DNA of 7,881 nucleotides, taken from positions 5,729-13,609 of the forward strand of contig DERU01000310.1 of the NCBI GenBank assembly GCA_002361095.1, given 5' to 3'. The notes below the pieces were generated by a model. That model was not told the origin of the DNA. It saw only the letters and a list, made by a program, of their open reading frames with translations, and ran no database searches. The stretch is from Lachnospiraceae bacterium UBA3332. Its GTDB lineage: Bacteria; Bacillota; Clostridia; Lachnospirales; Lachnospiraceae. This document shows, one piece after another, positions 1 to 5,741 of the stretch. Within the stretch, counting starts at the first letter, position 1. Each line of letters opens with the position of its first letter. Both the position numbers and the translations under genes were made by a program.

Positions 1-161
1 GAGCCCTTGATGGTATGCATGATACGAAAGATCTGGTTGACCTCGTCAGAGGTGAAATCCCGGTCCTTTTCCGCATTGATCAGCAGTTCATCCAGCTGTT
101 CCAGCAGAGAGTTGGTCTCAAATAGGTAAGTATCCAACAGGTTATCCATAGAGTTGTCCAT
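1..161 (-). CDS. cheA: Chemotaxis histidine kinase CheA, N-terminal fragment (runs off left edge)
   Basis: Reading the minus strand from the ATG at 161 gives 53 codons plus two bases before the window ends. The peptide begins MDNSMDNLLDTYLFET and reaches IFRIMHTIKG. This is the start of a histidine phosphotransfer (Hpt/P1) domain, whose phosphorylated histidine lies in the conserved H-T-x-K-G-S context; here it is His49. In the CheA family this histidine receives phosphate from the kinase domain and passes it to CheY and CheB, controlling flagellar rotation. An AGGCGGTG ribosome site lies 5 bases upstream of the ATG. An in-frame ATG four codons later is possible but has no better site. The gene is divergent from the FliK-like gene across about 100 bases. 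The kinase, dimerisation and CheW-like domains lie outside the window, so CheA is inferred from the Hpt motif plus the flagellar neighbours. Another Hpt protein is possible but less likely. Confidence 0.82.
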   Translation of the reverse strand, partial: MDNSMDNLLDTYLFETNSLLEQLDELLINAEKDRDFTSDEVNQIFRIMHTIKG

Positions 162-221
162 AATTACACCGCCTTATCTGTCAATTTTGGGTTGAAGTCC
201 ATAATACAAGACATACATTAT

Positions 222-248
222 ATATCGGCAAAAAATTAAGAAAAATAA
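222..248 (-). promoter_or_regulatory. Possible sigma-28 (SigD/FliA) promoter for cheA
   Basis: On the minus strand GCCGATAT occupies 229 down to 222 and matches the sigma-28 -10 element (CCGATAT). It ends about 60 bases before the cheA ATG. The -35 is weak: at the usual spacing only TATT or TTAT is present at 244 to 248, instead of TAAA, within a T-rich tract. The same -10 box recurs upstream of the PilZ gene. Use by sigma-28 is inference; the -10 match is seen directly. Confidence 0.42.
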
Positions 249-264
249 ATGGAGCAGAAAAAAA

Positions 265-1902
265 ATGTCAAATATTTTGAAAGTCACGACACCGCTTACC
301 GGCTATGAAAACAATACAATCCGCCCCAACCAGCCCACACAGGAGGATATCGCGGGGGTACAGGCTCCCATAGTGCCGGATAAGGTGGTGCGCCCGGACG
401 GGAGAAACGACGCCGGGGCGGATGCCCAGGCGCAGATGAAGCAGAATTTCGAATCTAATTTCAGCAACTTCATCAAACTCTTACGGGATTCCCCGGACGG
501 TGTGGAGGATCTTGCCCAGCTGTTCCGGGAAAAAATGGCCAGTTTTGCGAAGAATGGCTTTGCTTCCGACGGAACAGGGGTATTGGCGGATTTCTTTAGC
601 CGTATCGGGTTAAAAGCATCGGATATGTCCGGGTATGTGCAGGAGCAGGTGGAGGTTTCCATGCGTTTTAAAGGTCCCTTTTTTGACCTGATCCGGCAGG
701 TATTCCAGAATACCACTTCCGTGGAACTTAAATCGGGCATTCTTGACTTTTTGCGCAGATATGCGGATATGGCGTCGGGAAACCATATTTTGCAGACCAT
801 CGAAAATGCGCTGAAAGAATGCCAGGGCCGGATGTTTTCCGGACCGGCGGCCGAATTGGGCAAACTGATGGAACAGCTGCAAAAGATGAACGGCCAGGAC
901 GGCGCGGAAGAGGCGCAGGGCCAGGAGACGGGACAAAACGGCCAGGCGGCGGAGGAAGCGGTCAAAGAAGGAGACGCCAGGGAGCAGGGGGCAGGGCAGG
1001 GAGTATCCCAAAACGGCGCTGCTTCCAAAGAGGAAGGAAACGTGCCCTTTGGCATCCGCCAGCAGGAAGCGGGAAGCAGGGAAGAAGGCATACCGGGGCA
1101 GAAGCTGATTTCCAAAGGGGAGACGGAGCAAAACGCCGCGTTTTTAAAAGACAGGGTGCTTCCTTATCTGAACAGGTATATCAGTGCCACCCATGACAGG
1201 GGAAGCCTGCGAAACATTACCGTGCAGATGGCATATCAGATTTCCCGTTATGAGAACGGAAGTATGGAAGGCATCAAAAATGTTTTTCAGAGGCTTTTGG
1301 GATTTCAGGAGTTTCGCAATACGTTTGGGGAATTGACGCCGGACGCGCTGGAAACGGTACTGCGCAAGGCCGCCGACGACGGCGCCCGGGAGGATATCGG
1401 GAAGGGGATTTTACATATGATCCAGTCCGGCCTGAAAGGCGAGGAGGGCGTGGAGAGGAGACAGCTGGCGCAAAACTTTATCAATAACGCGCTGCTTAAC
1501 GAGAGCGTATATATGCCGGTGCTTCACCTGATGCTGCCGATGGTGGTGGACGACAGACTGATTTATTCCGAAATGTGGGTAGATCCGGACGCACAGGACG
1601 CAAAGAGTTTGGAAGAGGACGAACGGGCGGTGAAGATGCTCGTTAAATTTGACATAGAGGATGTGGGATTTTTTGATTTATTTTTCCTCTACCGGGACGG
1701 CAGGATGGATTTGCAGCTGGATTATCCGGACGAATACAGAAGCCGGGACAGTGAAATCCGGCAGGGAATCAGCAGGATTTTGTCGGAAAATAATATCCGG
1801 GTAGAGAATTTTGTGACGGGCTCCAGCAGGGAATCCATTCCGCTGACGGAGGCTTTCCCGAAATTGGTGGAAAGGAGGAACGCGGTGAATGTCAGGGTAT
1901 AG
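265..1902 (+). CDS. FliK/YlqG-like flagellar hook-length control family protein
   Basis: A 545-residue soluble protein with no signal peptide or membrane segment. Residues 60-200 are a predicted helical domain. Residues 209-260 are a low-complexity linker rich in Gly, Gln, Glu and Ala. Residues 290-425 are a second helical region. Residues 428-545 resemble the C-terminal secretion-switch domain of FliK-type proteins: an LVKFDIEDVGFFDLFFLYRD strand block, a MDLQLDYP segment, and an ending with LTEAFPKLVERRNAVNVRV. In the FliK family this layout goes with measuring hook length and switching the flagellar export apparatus through FlhB. The next gene encodes an FlhB-tail homologue and overlaps it by 14 bases, as with Bacillus YlqG/YlqH, which supports the call. 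The start is ATG 265 after a weak GGAG at 251-254. I see no strong promoter; TTGAAG at 192-197 with TACATT at 214-219 is a weak candidate. The FliK assignment rests on the C-terminus and context and is moderate; the gene itself is secure. Confidence 0.68.
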   Translation: MSNILKVTTPLTGYENNTIRPNQPTQEDIAGVQAPIVPDKVVRPDGRNDAGADAQAQMKQNFESNFSNFIKLLRDSPDGVEDLAQLFREKMASFAKNGFASDGTGVLADFFSRIGLKASDMSGYVQEQVEVSMRFKGPFFDLIRQVFQNTTSVELKSGILDFLRRYADMASGNHILQTIENALKECQGRMFSGPAAELGKLMEQLQKMNGQDGAEEAQGQETGQNGQAAEEAVKEGDAREQGAGQGVSQNGAASKEEGNVPFGIRQQEAGSREEGIPGQKLISKGETEQNAAFLKDRVLPYLNRYISATHDRGSLRNITVQMAYQISRYENGSMEGIKNVFQRLLGFQEFRNTFGELTPDALETVLRKAADDGAREDIGKGILHMIQSGLKGEEGVERRQLAQNFINNALLNESVYMPVLHLMLPMVVDDRLIYSEMWVDPDAQDAKSLEEDERAVKMLVKFDIEDVGFFDLFFLYRDGRMDLQLDYPDEYRSRDSEIRQGISRILSENNIRVENFVTGSSRESIPLTEAFPKLVERRNAVNVRV

Positions 1903-2284
1903 GAATTTACTCAACAAAAAGGCGGTGGCACTCAGTTATAACGAGGAAAAGAACCGTGCGCCAGTGGTAATTGCTTCGGGCATGGGATATATGGCGGAGA
2001 AAATAGTGGAGGTAGCGGGGGAACACGAAATTCCCGTCTACGAGGACGAATCGCTGGCGACCATCCTGACGCAGCTGGAACTGGGCAGTGAGATTCCGGA
2101 GGAATTGTATCAGGCGGTGGTGGATATTTATGCGTTTTTCCTGCGGTTTGGGGAGAAGAAAGAAGGGCAGCGGCCGGAAGCGTCCGCGGAAAAAGCGCCT
2201 GTTTCGGAACGTGAGCAAGCCGCCGCGCCGGAGACTTTGGAAGAAGCGGCGGACGGGGGAGGAGAGCCGGCGGCACAAAACTGA
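1889..2284 (+). CDS. Soluble FlhB cytoplasmic-domain homologue (FhlB/YlqH-like)
   Basis: This 131-residue protein matches the C-terminal cytoplasmic domain of FlhB/YscU export-switch proteins but has none of their four membrane helices. Recognisable blocks are KAVALSYNEE (11-20), APVVIASGMGYMAEKI (24-39), HEIPVYEDESLATIL (46-60) and the hallmark EIPEELYQAV (68-77). In true FlhB the autocleavage motif NPTH directly precedes the AVA strand; here that place reads LLNKK, so cleavage is not expected and the protein begins roughly where FlhB would be cut. Residues 92-131 are an Ala/Glu-rich, probably disordered tail. The ATG lies 10 bases after AAAGGAGG (1871-1878), inside the end of the FliK-like gene, which implies translational coupling. 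In Bacillus and Clostridia such FlhB-tail proteins are known as FhlB/YlqH. A role as a partner or decoy in hook-length switching is plausible but inferred. Confidence 0.85.
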   Translation: MSGYRNLLNKKAVALSYNEEKNRAPVVIASGMGYMAEKIVEVAGEHEIPVYEDESLATILTQLELGSEIPEELYQAVVDIYAFFLRFGEKKEGQRPEASAEKAPVSEREQAAAPETLEEAADGGGEPAAQN

Positions 2285-2292
2285 CGATACCC

Positions 2293-2319
2293 TAAAGATT
2301 TTCGGGGAAGTGCCGATAA
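2293..2319 (+). promoter_or_regulatory. Sigma-28 (SigD/FliA) promoter for the YjfB-type gene
   Basis: TAAA at 2293-2296 and GCCGATAA at 2312-2319 are separated by exactly 15 bases. This matches the established motility sigma-factor consensus TAAA-N15-GCCGATAA at every position. It starts nine bases after the FlhB-tail gene stops and ends 62 bases before the YjfB-type ATG. It fits knowledge that Bacillus yjfB-type genes belong to the SigD regulon. Confidence 0.8.
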
Positions 2320-2381
2320 AAGAAATAAAGGTTCTGAAAAGCAGGAATGCGCAGCAGCAGGGTTAAGGAGGAGGAAAAATT

Positions 2382-2573
2382 ATGGATATGGATATAGATA
2401 TCGCTGCAATGAGCATGAGCCTTGCAAGCAACCAGCTGCAGAGGAATGTGGGAATGGCTGTGGTCAAAAAGGCGATGGAAACCAATGAAGTGGCGGTGGA
2501 AGGACTTTATAAGATGATAGAGGAAGTCGATCAGGCGATGCCGACCGGCAATATTATTGATGTGAAGGCGTAG
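2382..2573 (+). CDS. yjfB: YjfB-family putative motility protein
   Basis: A 63-residue cytoplasmic protein starting MDMDIDIAAMSMSLASNQLQ. It has the features of the YjfB motility family: an opening DIAAMSM segment, an amphipathic helix with the VVKKAMETNE block (27-36), and an ending NIIDVKA. There is no signal peptide or membrane segment. Members are short, occur in flagellated Firmicutes, and have no established biochemical function. The start is clear because AAGGAGGAGG (2365-2374) lies seven bases before the ATG. The sigma-28 promoter immediately upstream makes it an independent late-flagellar transcription unit rather than only the tail of the FliK-like operon. It converges on the PilZ gene with a shared hairpin between them. 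Confidence 0.85.
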   Translation: MDMDIDIAAMSMSLASNQLQRNVGMAVVKKAMETNEVAVEGLYKMIEEVDQAMPTGNIIDVKA

Positions 2574-2626
2574 CGACCGTTTGGGTTTGTCTGAACCGTT
2601 GCAGGGGAGCGGCCGAATAAGGATCA

Positions 2627-2659
2627 TAAAAGAGGCTGCCTTGGCAAACGGCAGCCTCT
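2627..2659 (-). terminator. Strong hairpin between the convergent YjfB-type and PilZ genes
   Basis: AGAGGCTGCC (2631-2640) and GGCAGCCTCT (2650-2659) form a perfect 10-base-pair stem with a nine-base loop. Read on the minus strand it is followed at once by TTTTAT, the layout of an intrinsic terminator for the PilZ gene, which ends at 2681. Read on the plus strand there is no immediate T-run, only a delayed T6 at about 2676, so it is a weaker terminator for the YjfB-type gene. Confidence 0.75.
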
Positions 2660-2680
2660 GTATGTAACAGGAATTGTTTT

Positions 2681-3058
2681 TTATTCTTTCTGGCCTTTCA
2701 TCCTGATCATGGCTTCCTTGCGGAACAGGAAAGCGCGCATCTGGCTCTCGAAACTGTCGGAGAAATTTTCGTATTTACAGCCATAACCGTATTGGCCGTT
2801 TTCCAGAATGTCTTCCTTGAGATTCACCGCCTGCGGGGCAATCATCAATTCCTGCCGATGGAAGTGAATGATAAAATGTGTGGAAGGGGGAAGCTGCTTT
2901 TCGGTAACGATATAGATTCCGTTGGCCGACAGATTGCGCGTAACCCCGCTGATATTTTTACTGCGCTTGGTCTGCGGATCGACATAGGTGAGTTTGACGG
3001 GTATGGAGAGGGTGAGCCTAAAATCGGCACGGCGGTTTGGTCTGCTATTTTCAGCCAT
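2681..3058 (-). CDS. Single-domain PilZ protein (cyclic-di-GMP receptor)
   Basis: This 125-residue protein is essentially one PilZ beta-barrel. The two established cyclic-di-GMP-binding motifs are present: RxxxR as R10-ADF-R14 and (D/N)xSxxG as N42-L-S44-A-N-G47. The core strands follow (IYIVTEKQLP, FIIHFH), and a basic C-terminal helix ends MIRMKGQKE. It lacks the N-terminal YcgR/YpfB domain of flagellar brake proteins, so it is a stand-alone sensor module. The ATG at 3058 lies 9 bases from AGGAGG on the minus strand, which fixes the start. Given the flagellar neighbours and the sigma-28-like element upstream, it probably links cyclic-di-GMP to motility or secretion; the partner is unknown. 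Confidence 0.9.
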   Translation of the reverse strand: MAENSRPNRRADFRLTLSIPVKLTYVDPQTKRSKNISGVTRNLSANGIYIVTEKQLPPSTHFIIHFHRQELMIAPQAVNLKEDILENGQYGYGCKYENFSDSFESQMRAFLFRKEAMIRMKGQKE

Positions 3059-3154
3059 ATCGTAGAACCTCCTGCAAAAAGTATCATCCGTTCATTACAG
3101 CTTATAAACGTTGCAATTTATAGGGTATTCAAACGGTAACGTATAACTATTTAT

Positions 3155-3181
3155 ATATCGGCATAGGGAAAGAAAAATTAA
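3155..3181 (-). promoter_or_regulatory. Probable sigma-28 (SigD/FliA) promoter for the PilZ gene
   Basis: On the minus strand TTAA (3181-3178) is followed after 15 bases by GCCGATAT (3162-3155). This is close to the sigma-28 consensus TAAA-N15-GCCGATAA. The -10 box extends as GCCGATATATAAAT, almost the same as the one before cheA. It lies about 97 bases upstream of the PilZ ATG and within the spacer shared with the divergent 392-residue gene. Confidence 0.55.
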
Positions 3182-3235
3182 GAATACGACCGGGAAAAAA
3201 TCGTTGTGGCCCGGCCGGTGGGTGGGGGTATCACC

Positions 3236-4414
3236 ATGAAAGTGGAAGCGACAGGTTATGGCAGGCAGGCAGTATGGCCTGTTACGGAAGAAGGGGCCGG
3301 CGGGAAAGCGGCCGATACGCAGATGGGGGAAGCCCAAAAGGGCCGGTGGGACAGCTTTGTGCCCACGGAAAATACGGACGGCGCCCAGAAAGTCTGGAAG
3401 GAGATCTGCAGCGCGCACCCCGGTATCCGGTTTGTATTGTATGAAGGAGAGACGGAATCTGCGGCGGTGGAACAGCTTGCCAGGCAGTGTGGTAAGGGTG
3501 GTTTTATCGTGCTGTCGCAGGATTTTCTTGACTGGATGTCCGAAGGGGAAAAGGCGTGGCAGCAGGGAATGGGAATGATTGCGGATGCAAAAGCACAGAT
3601 CAACCGTTCCCTTTTGTCCGGCAGCGACGGCGCCGGAGCGGTTTTGTCCTCCAACGGAGAATCCCTGGAGTGGACGATGGAGATGCCTGCGCCTGAAAAG
3701 GCGCCGGGAAGTTTGGGGCTTTTTGGGGGTAAGGACGATGCGGCGGGGGGTTCCGATTCCCTGATGAGCAAAGAGGAGCGGGAACTGGAAGGCGTACGCA
3801 AGATGCTGGAAAAGATGAAGGAGGCAAAGAAAGAGCCTTTCATTAAGATTAAAAAGAAGATCAACTATAGCATGGGCAGGGATATGTCCAAGCTTTGCAG
3901 GGCATCCCAGGACCGGTCAATCCGTTCCTTCATTTCAGGCGTATATGCCAGAAGGGCGCAAATCGGCAGCAACCAAAGTTATGATAAGAAAGAACGTTCG
4001 GCTGCGGTTGCCCAGATGGATTATGTCATCCGCTGCGCCCGGACAAAGATCCGGCAGGTGAAAGAAGAAGGGGAGATGAAGGCCCGGGCGGAGAAGCTTC
4101 GGAAAGCGAAAGAGGAAAAGAAACGCCTGCAGGTGGAACGGGAACTCAAAGACAGGCAGATTAAGCGAAGGGCCAAGGAGCATGCGCGTATTTTCGCAGA
4201 TTTGCCGGATCTTCCGGGGCTGCGGAGCCGGGAAGAGCAAAGGGAGGCCGTCCAGCAGTTCAACCAGATTGCACAGGCGGCAGGCGTGTCCGCCGCCGGG
4301 GAAGCGGCTGTGGGCGCCGGAGCGGCGTCCGGGCTCGGAACCATGGCCGGAAGCGCTGCGGACGCAGCGCAAACCGCAGCGGCAACGGTTAACGTGCAAA
4401 CCTTTGGCGCATAA
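3236..4414 (+). CDS. Uncharacterised charged coiled-coil protein
   Basis: I do not recognise this 392-residue protein with confidence. It has no signal peptide or membrane helix. Residues 40-105 look like a small folded alpha/beta segment (GIRFVLYEGE, GGFIVLSQDFLDW). Residues 140-180 are Gly/Ser/Pro-rich. Residues 178-275 form a basic helical block with KIKKKINYSMGRDMSKL and CARTKIRQVKEE. Residues 276-318 are a highly charged Lys/Glu/Arg coiled coil. The last 40 residues are an Ala/Gly-rich tail ending VNVQTFGA. From memory, the KKKINY...RTKIR block resembles helical proteins scattered in Lachnospiraceae genomes, but I cannot name a family. I chose ATG 3236, preceded by a G-rich GGTGGGGGT, over an in-frame GTG at 3206 that has no ribosome site. 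It is divergent from PilZ. A structural or export-related motility role is only a guess from position. Confidence 0.8.
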   Translation: MKVEATGYGRQAVWPVTEEGAGGKAADTQMGEAQKGRWDSFVPTENTDGAQKVWKEICSAHPGIRFVLYEGETESAAVEQLARQCGKGGFIVLSQDFLDWMSEGEKAWQQGMGMIADAKAQINRSLLSGSDGAGAVLSSNGESLEWTMEMPAPEKAPGSLGLFGGKDDAAGGSDSLMSKEERELEGVRKMLEKMKEAKKEPFIKIKKKINYSMGRDMSKLCRASQDRSIRSFISGVYARRAQIGSNQSYDKKERSAAVAQMDYVIRCARTKIRQVKEEGEMKARAEKLRKAKEEKKRLQVERELKDRQIKRRAKEHARIFADLPDLPGLRSREEQREAVQQFNQIAQAAGVSAAGEAAVGAGAASGLGTMAGSAADAAQTAAATVNVQTFGA

Positions 4415-4461
4415 CGGTTGAGGACGGAATGAAAAAAAATACAAAAAAGTTAATATTCCTA

Positions 4462-4490
4462 TTGAAATTTTGAGAATTATCCTGTAGAAT
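4462..4490 (+). promoter_or_regulatory. Sigma-A promoter for the dehydratase gene
   Basis: TTGAAA (4462-4467) and TAGAAT (4485-4490) are spaced by 17 bases, each one mismatch from the housekeeping consensus TTGACA/TATAAT. A-rich sequence just upstream (4428-4450) resembles an UP element. Transcription would start near 4497 and make a leader of about 150 bases before the GTG at 4651. Confidence 0.7.
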
Positions 4491-4543
4491 ATACAAAAAA
4501 TTTATATTTATGTATGGATACAACGGATAGTTCCCGGTTTTTC

Positions 4544-4595
4544 ACGCAGCATGTGCGCTCGAATCATGACGTTGCGCAGATGCTGTGTTTTTGTG
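4544..4595 (+). terminator. Attenuator-like hairpin in the dehydratase leader
   Basis: CAGCATGTGCGC (4547-4558) pairs with GCGCAGATGCTG (4574-4585) except for one G-G mismatch. ACG/TGT extend the base by three more pairs including a wobble. The loop is 15 bases. TGTTTTTGTG follows at 4586-4595, a short T-run typical of a modest intrinsic terminator. It lies between the promoter at 4462 and the gene at 4651, so termination here would lower dehydratase expression. I see no T-box consensus or known riboswitch core, and no clear competing antiterminator arm. Confidence 0.45.
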
Positions 4596-4650
4596 TAAAG
4601 GCGGCTGACGGCGGTGCGGCGTAAAGGATGCAGGACGGAGGCGATAGAAG

Positions 4651-5619
4651 GTGGAACAGCTGGCGTTTGAGGAGATATTGGCGGCGGAGAAGCATATCCG
4701 TCCGTTTTTGCGGGAGACCCCTTTGGAGAAGTCTATCTATTTAAGCGGAGGCGGCCGGAACGTATTTTTGAAGCTGGAGTGCCAGCAGCCCATCAAGGCG
4801 TTTAAAATAAGGGGCGCGTTACACAAGATTTTATCGCTGTCGGAAGCAGAGAAAAAGGAAGGGGTTGCGGCGGTATCTTCCGGTAACCATGGGATTGCCG
4901 TCGCTTATGTATCGAATCTTTTGGGGATGAAACCGGCGACGGTTATTGTTCCGGCAAACACGCCCGAGAGTAAAATCGAGAAAATCCGGTATTACGGCGC
5001 ACGGGTTCTGTTGATGGGCGATTGTTTCGACGAGGCGGAGAGGCTGGGGACGGCATACATACGGGAGAACGGATACCGTTTGATCGACGGCTGGGACAAA
5101 GACCGGCTGGTCTATGCCGGGCAGGGTACCGTGGGGCTGGAAATTATGCGGCAGAATCCCCAAATCGATATGATTCTTGCGCCGGTGGGGGGCGGCGGGC
5201 TGTGTACCGCAACTGCGACGGCGGCAAAAGGCATACGGCCCGACGTGCGGGTAGCTGCCGTTTATTCGGAGGCCTGCAGGGCATGGGAAGACTCCGTGCG
5301 CGACAAACGGGCTTACCACGCATACCCGAGCAAGGATTCCATCTGCGAGGCGATGGTGGGGGGAATCGGGGAGTTGTCCTACGCAATGCATGAGAGAGTG
5401 GACGGCGGTTTTGCCGTGAAAGAGGAGAACGTCCGCAAAGCGATGCTGCATGCCGTCGCCAGGGAAAAAATTGTGGCGGAAGCGGCGGGGGCCGCTCCGA
5501 TTGCGGCGATGCTGCAGTATGGGGATCGGATCCCGGGAAAAAACATTGCGCTGGTGATCAGCGGGGGCAATGCGGACAACCGGATTTTGGCGGAGGAATT
5601 CGCGAAGGCAATGTTATAA
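4651..5619 (+). CDS. Threonine/serine dehydratase-family PLP enzyme, without ACT domain
   Basis: A 322-residue fold-type II PLP enzyme of the threonine deaminase/serine racemase group. Seen in sequence: the Schiff-base lysine Lys52 in KAFKIRGA (49-56), the substrate-binding SSGNHG (76-81), the phosphate-binding glycine loop VGGGGL (179-184), and SGGN (304-307), whose serine contacts the pyridine nitrogen in this family. Known members deaminate L-threonine to 2-oxobutyrate or L-serine to pyruvate, or racemise serine. The protein ends right after the catalytic fold, so it lacks the C-terminal ACT domains that give biosynthetic IlvA its isoleucine inhibition. That favours a catabolic dehydratase, or a racemase-like or hydroxyaspartate-acting enzyme. 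E207, A211 and E213/D214 lie roughly where serine racemase has its divalent-metal site, which is suggestive only. The GTG start is supported by GGAGG (4637-4641), nine bases upstream. An amino-acid ABC transporter follows 122 bases downstream. Confidence 0.88.
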   Translation: MEQLAFEEILAAEKHIRPFLRETPLEKSIYLSGGGRNVFLKLECQQPIKAFKIRGALHKILSLSEAEKKEGVAAVSSGNHGIAVAYVSNLLGMKPATVIVPANTPESKIEKIRYYGARVLLMGDCFDEAERLGTAYIRENGYRLIDGWDKDRLVYAGQGTVGLEIMRQNPQIDMILAPVGGGGLCTATATAAKGIRPDVRVAAVYSEACRAWEDSVRDKRAYHAYPSKDSICEAMVGGIGELSYAMHERVDGGFAVKEENVRKAMLHAVAREKIVAEAAGAAPIAAMLQYGDRIPGKNIALVISGGNADNRILAEEFAKAML

Positions 5620-5643
5620 AAATGGGCTCGTCCGTTTTTATAT
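5615..5643 (+). terminator. AU-rich intrinsic terminator after the dehydratase gene
   Basis: The stop codon lies inside a 12-pair hairpin. TATAAAAATGGG (5615-5626) pairs with TCCGTTTTTATA (5631-5642) around a CTCG tetraloop, with two wobble pairs. The descending arm supplies the T-run. The GC core is only two or three pairs, so termination may be leaky and could work in both directions. It would partly separate the dehydratase from the transporter genes. Confidence 0.5.
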
Positions 5644-5671
5644 ATAGGAAGTGTTAAATTTTTAATCTGCA

Positions 5672-5725
5672 GGTTTGTGTCTGTGCGCTGCTTGCCACAA
5701 ACCCGTTATGTGTAAAAAGCAGCGC
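5672..5725 (+). promoter_or_regulatory. Two interlocking stems (possible H-type pseudoknot or switch) in the transporter leader
   Basis: Stem 1 pairs GGTTTGTG (5672-5679) with CACAAACC (5696-5703). Stem 2 pairs GCGCTGCTT (5685-5693) with AAGCAGCGC (5717-5725). Both are perfect. The left arm of stem 2 lies in the loop of stem 1, and the right arm of stem 1 lies in the loop of stem 2. They must therefore form a pseudoknot (connecting loops 5, 2 and 13 bases) or exclude each other. The second stem ends five bases before the CGGAG ribosome site (5731-5735) of the binding-protein gene, where it could affect translation. It matches no riboswitch class that I can name. I found no convincing promoter between the preceding terminator and this element. 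Confidence 0.5.
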
Positions 5726-5741
5726 GGAAACGGAGTGAAAA

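Noticed and set aside
3128..3157. Plus-strand sigma-A promoter TTCAAA with TATATA for the 392-residue gene
   Set aside because: Only a four-of-six -10 match with an 18-base spacer in AT-rich sequence; not distinguishable from background.
3206..3235. Upstream GTG start adding ten residues to the 392-residue protein
   Set aside because: No purine-rich ribosome site at a suitable distance. The ATG at 3236 has a G-rich site, although the evidence is not decisive.
4514..4624. A 36-codon open frame beginning MDTTDSS that covers the dehydratase leader, and an overlapping six-codon frame at 4510-4530, as possible leader peptides
   Set aside because: Neither has a ribosome site. The Thr codons near the start (ACA ACG) are too few to argue for classical attenuation, and the frame simply runs through the hairpin.
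4595..4627. Direct repeat GTAAAGG (4595-4601 and 4621-4627) and GCGGC-like repeats in the dehydratase leader
   Set aside because: Too short and too few copies to call an operator or a repeat element.
4497..4650. T-box or other known riboswitch before the dehydratase
   Set aside because: No T-box consensus near the terminator, no specifier-loop layout, and the leader is shorter than usual for a T-box.
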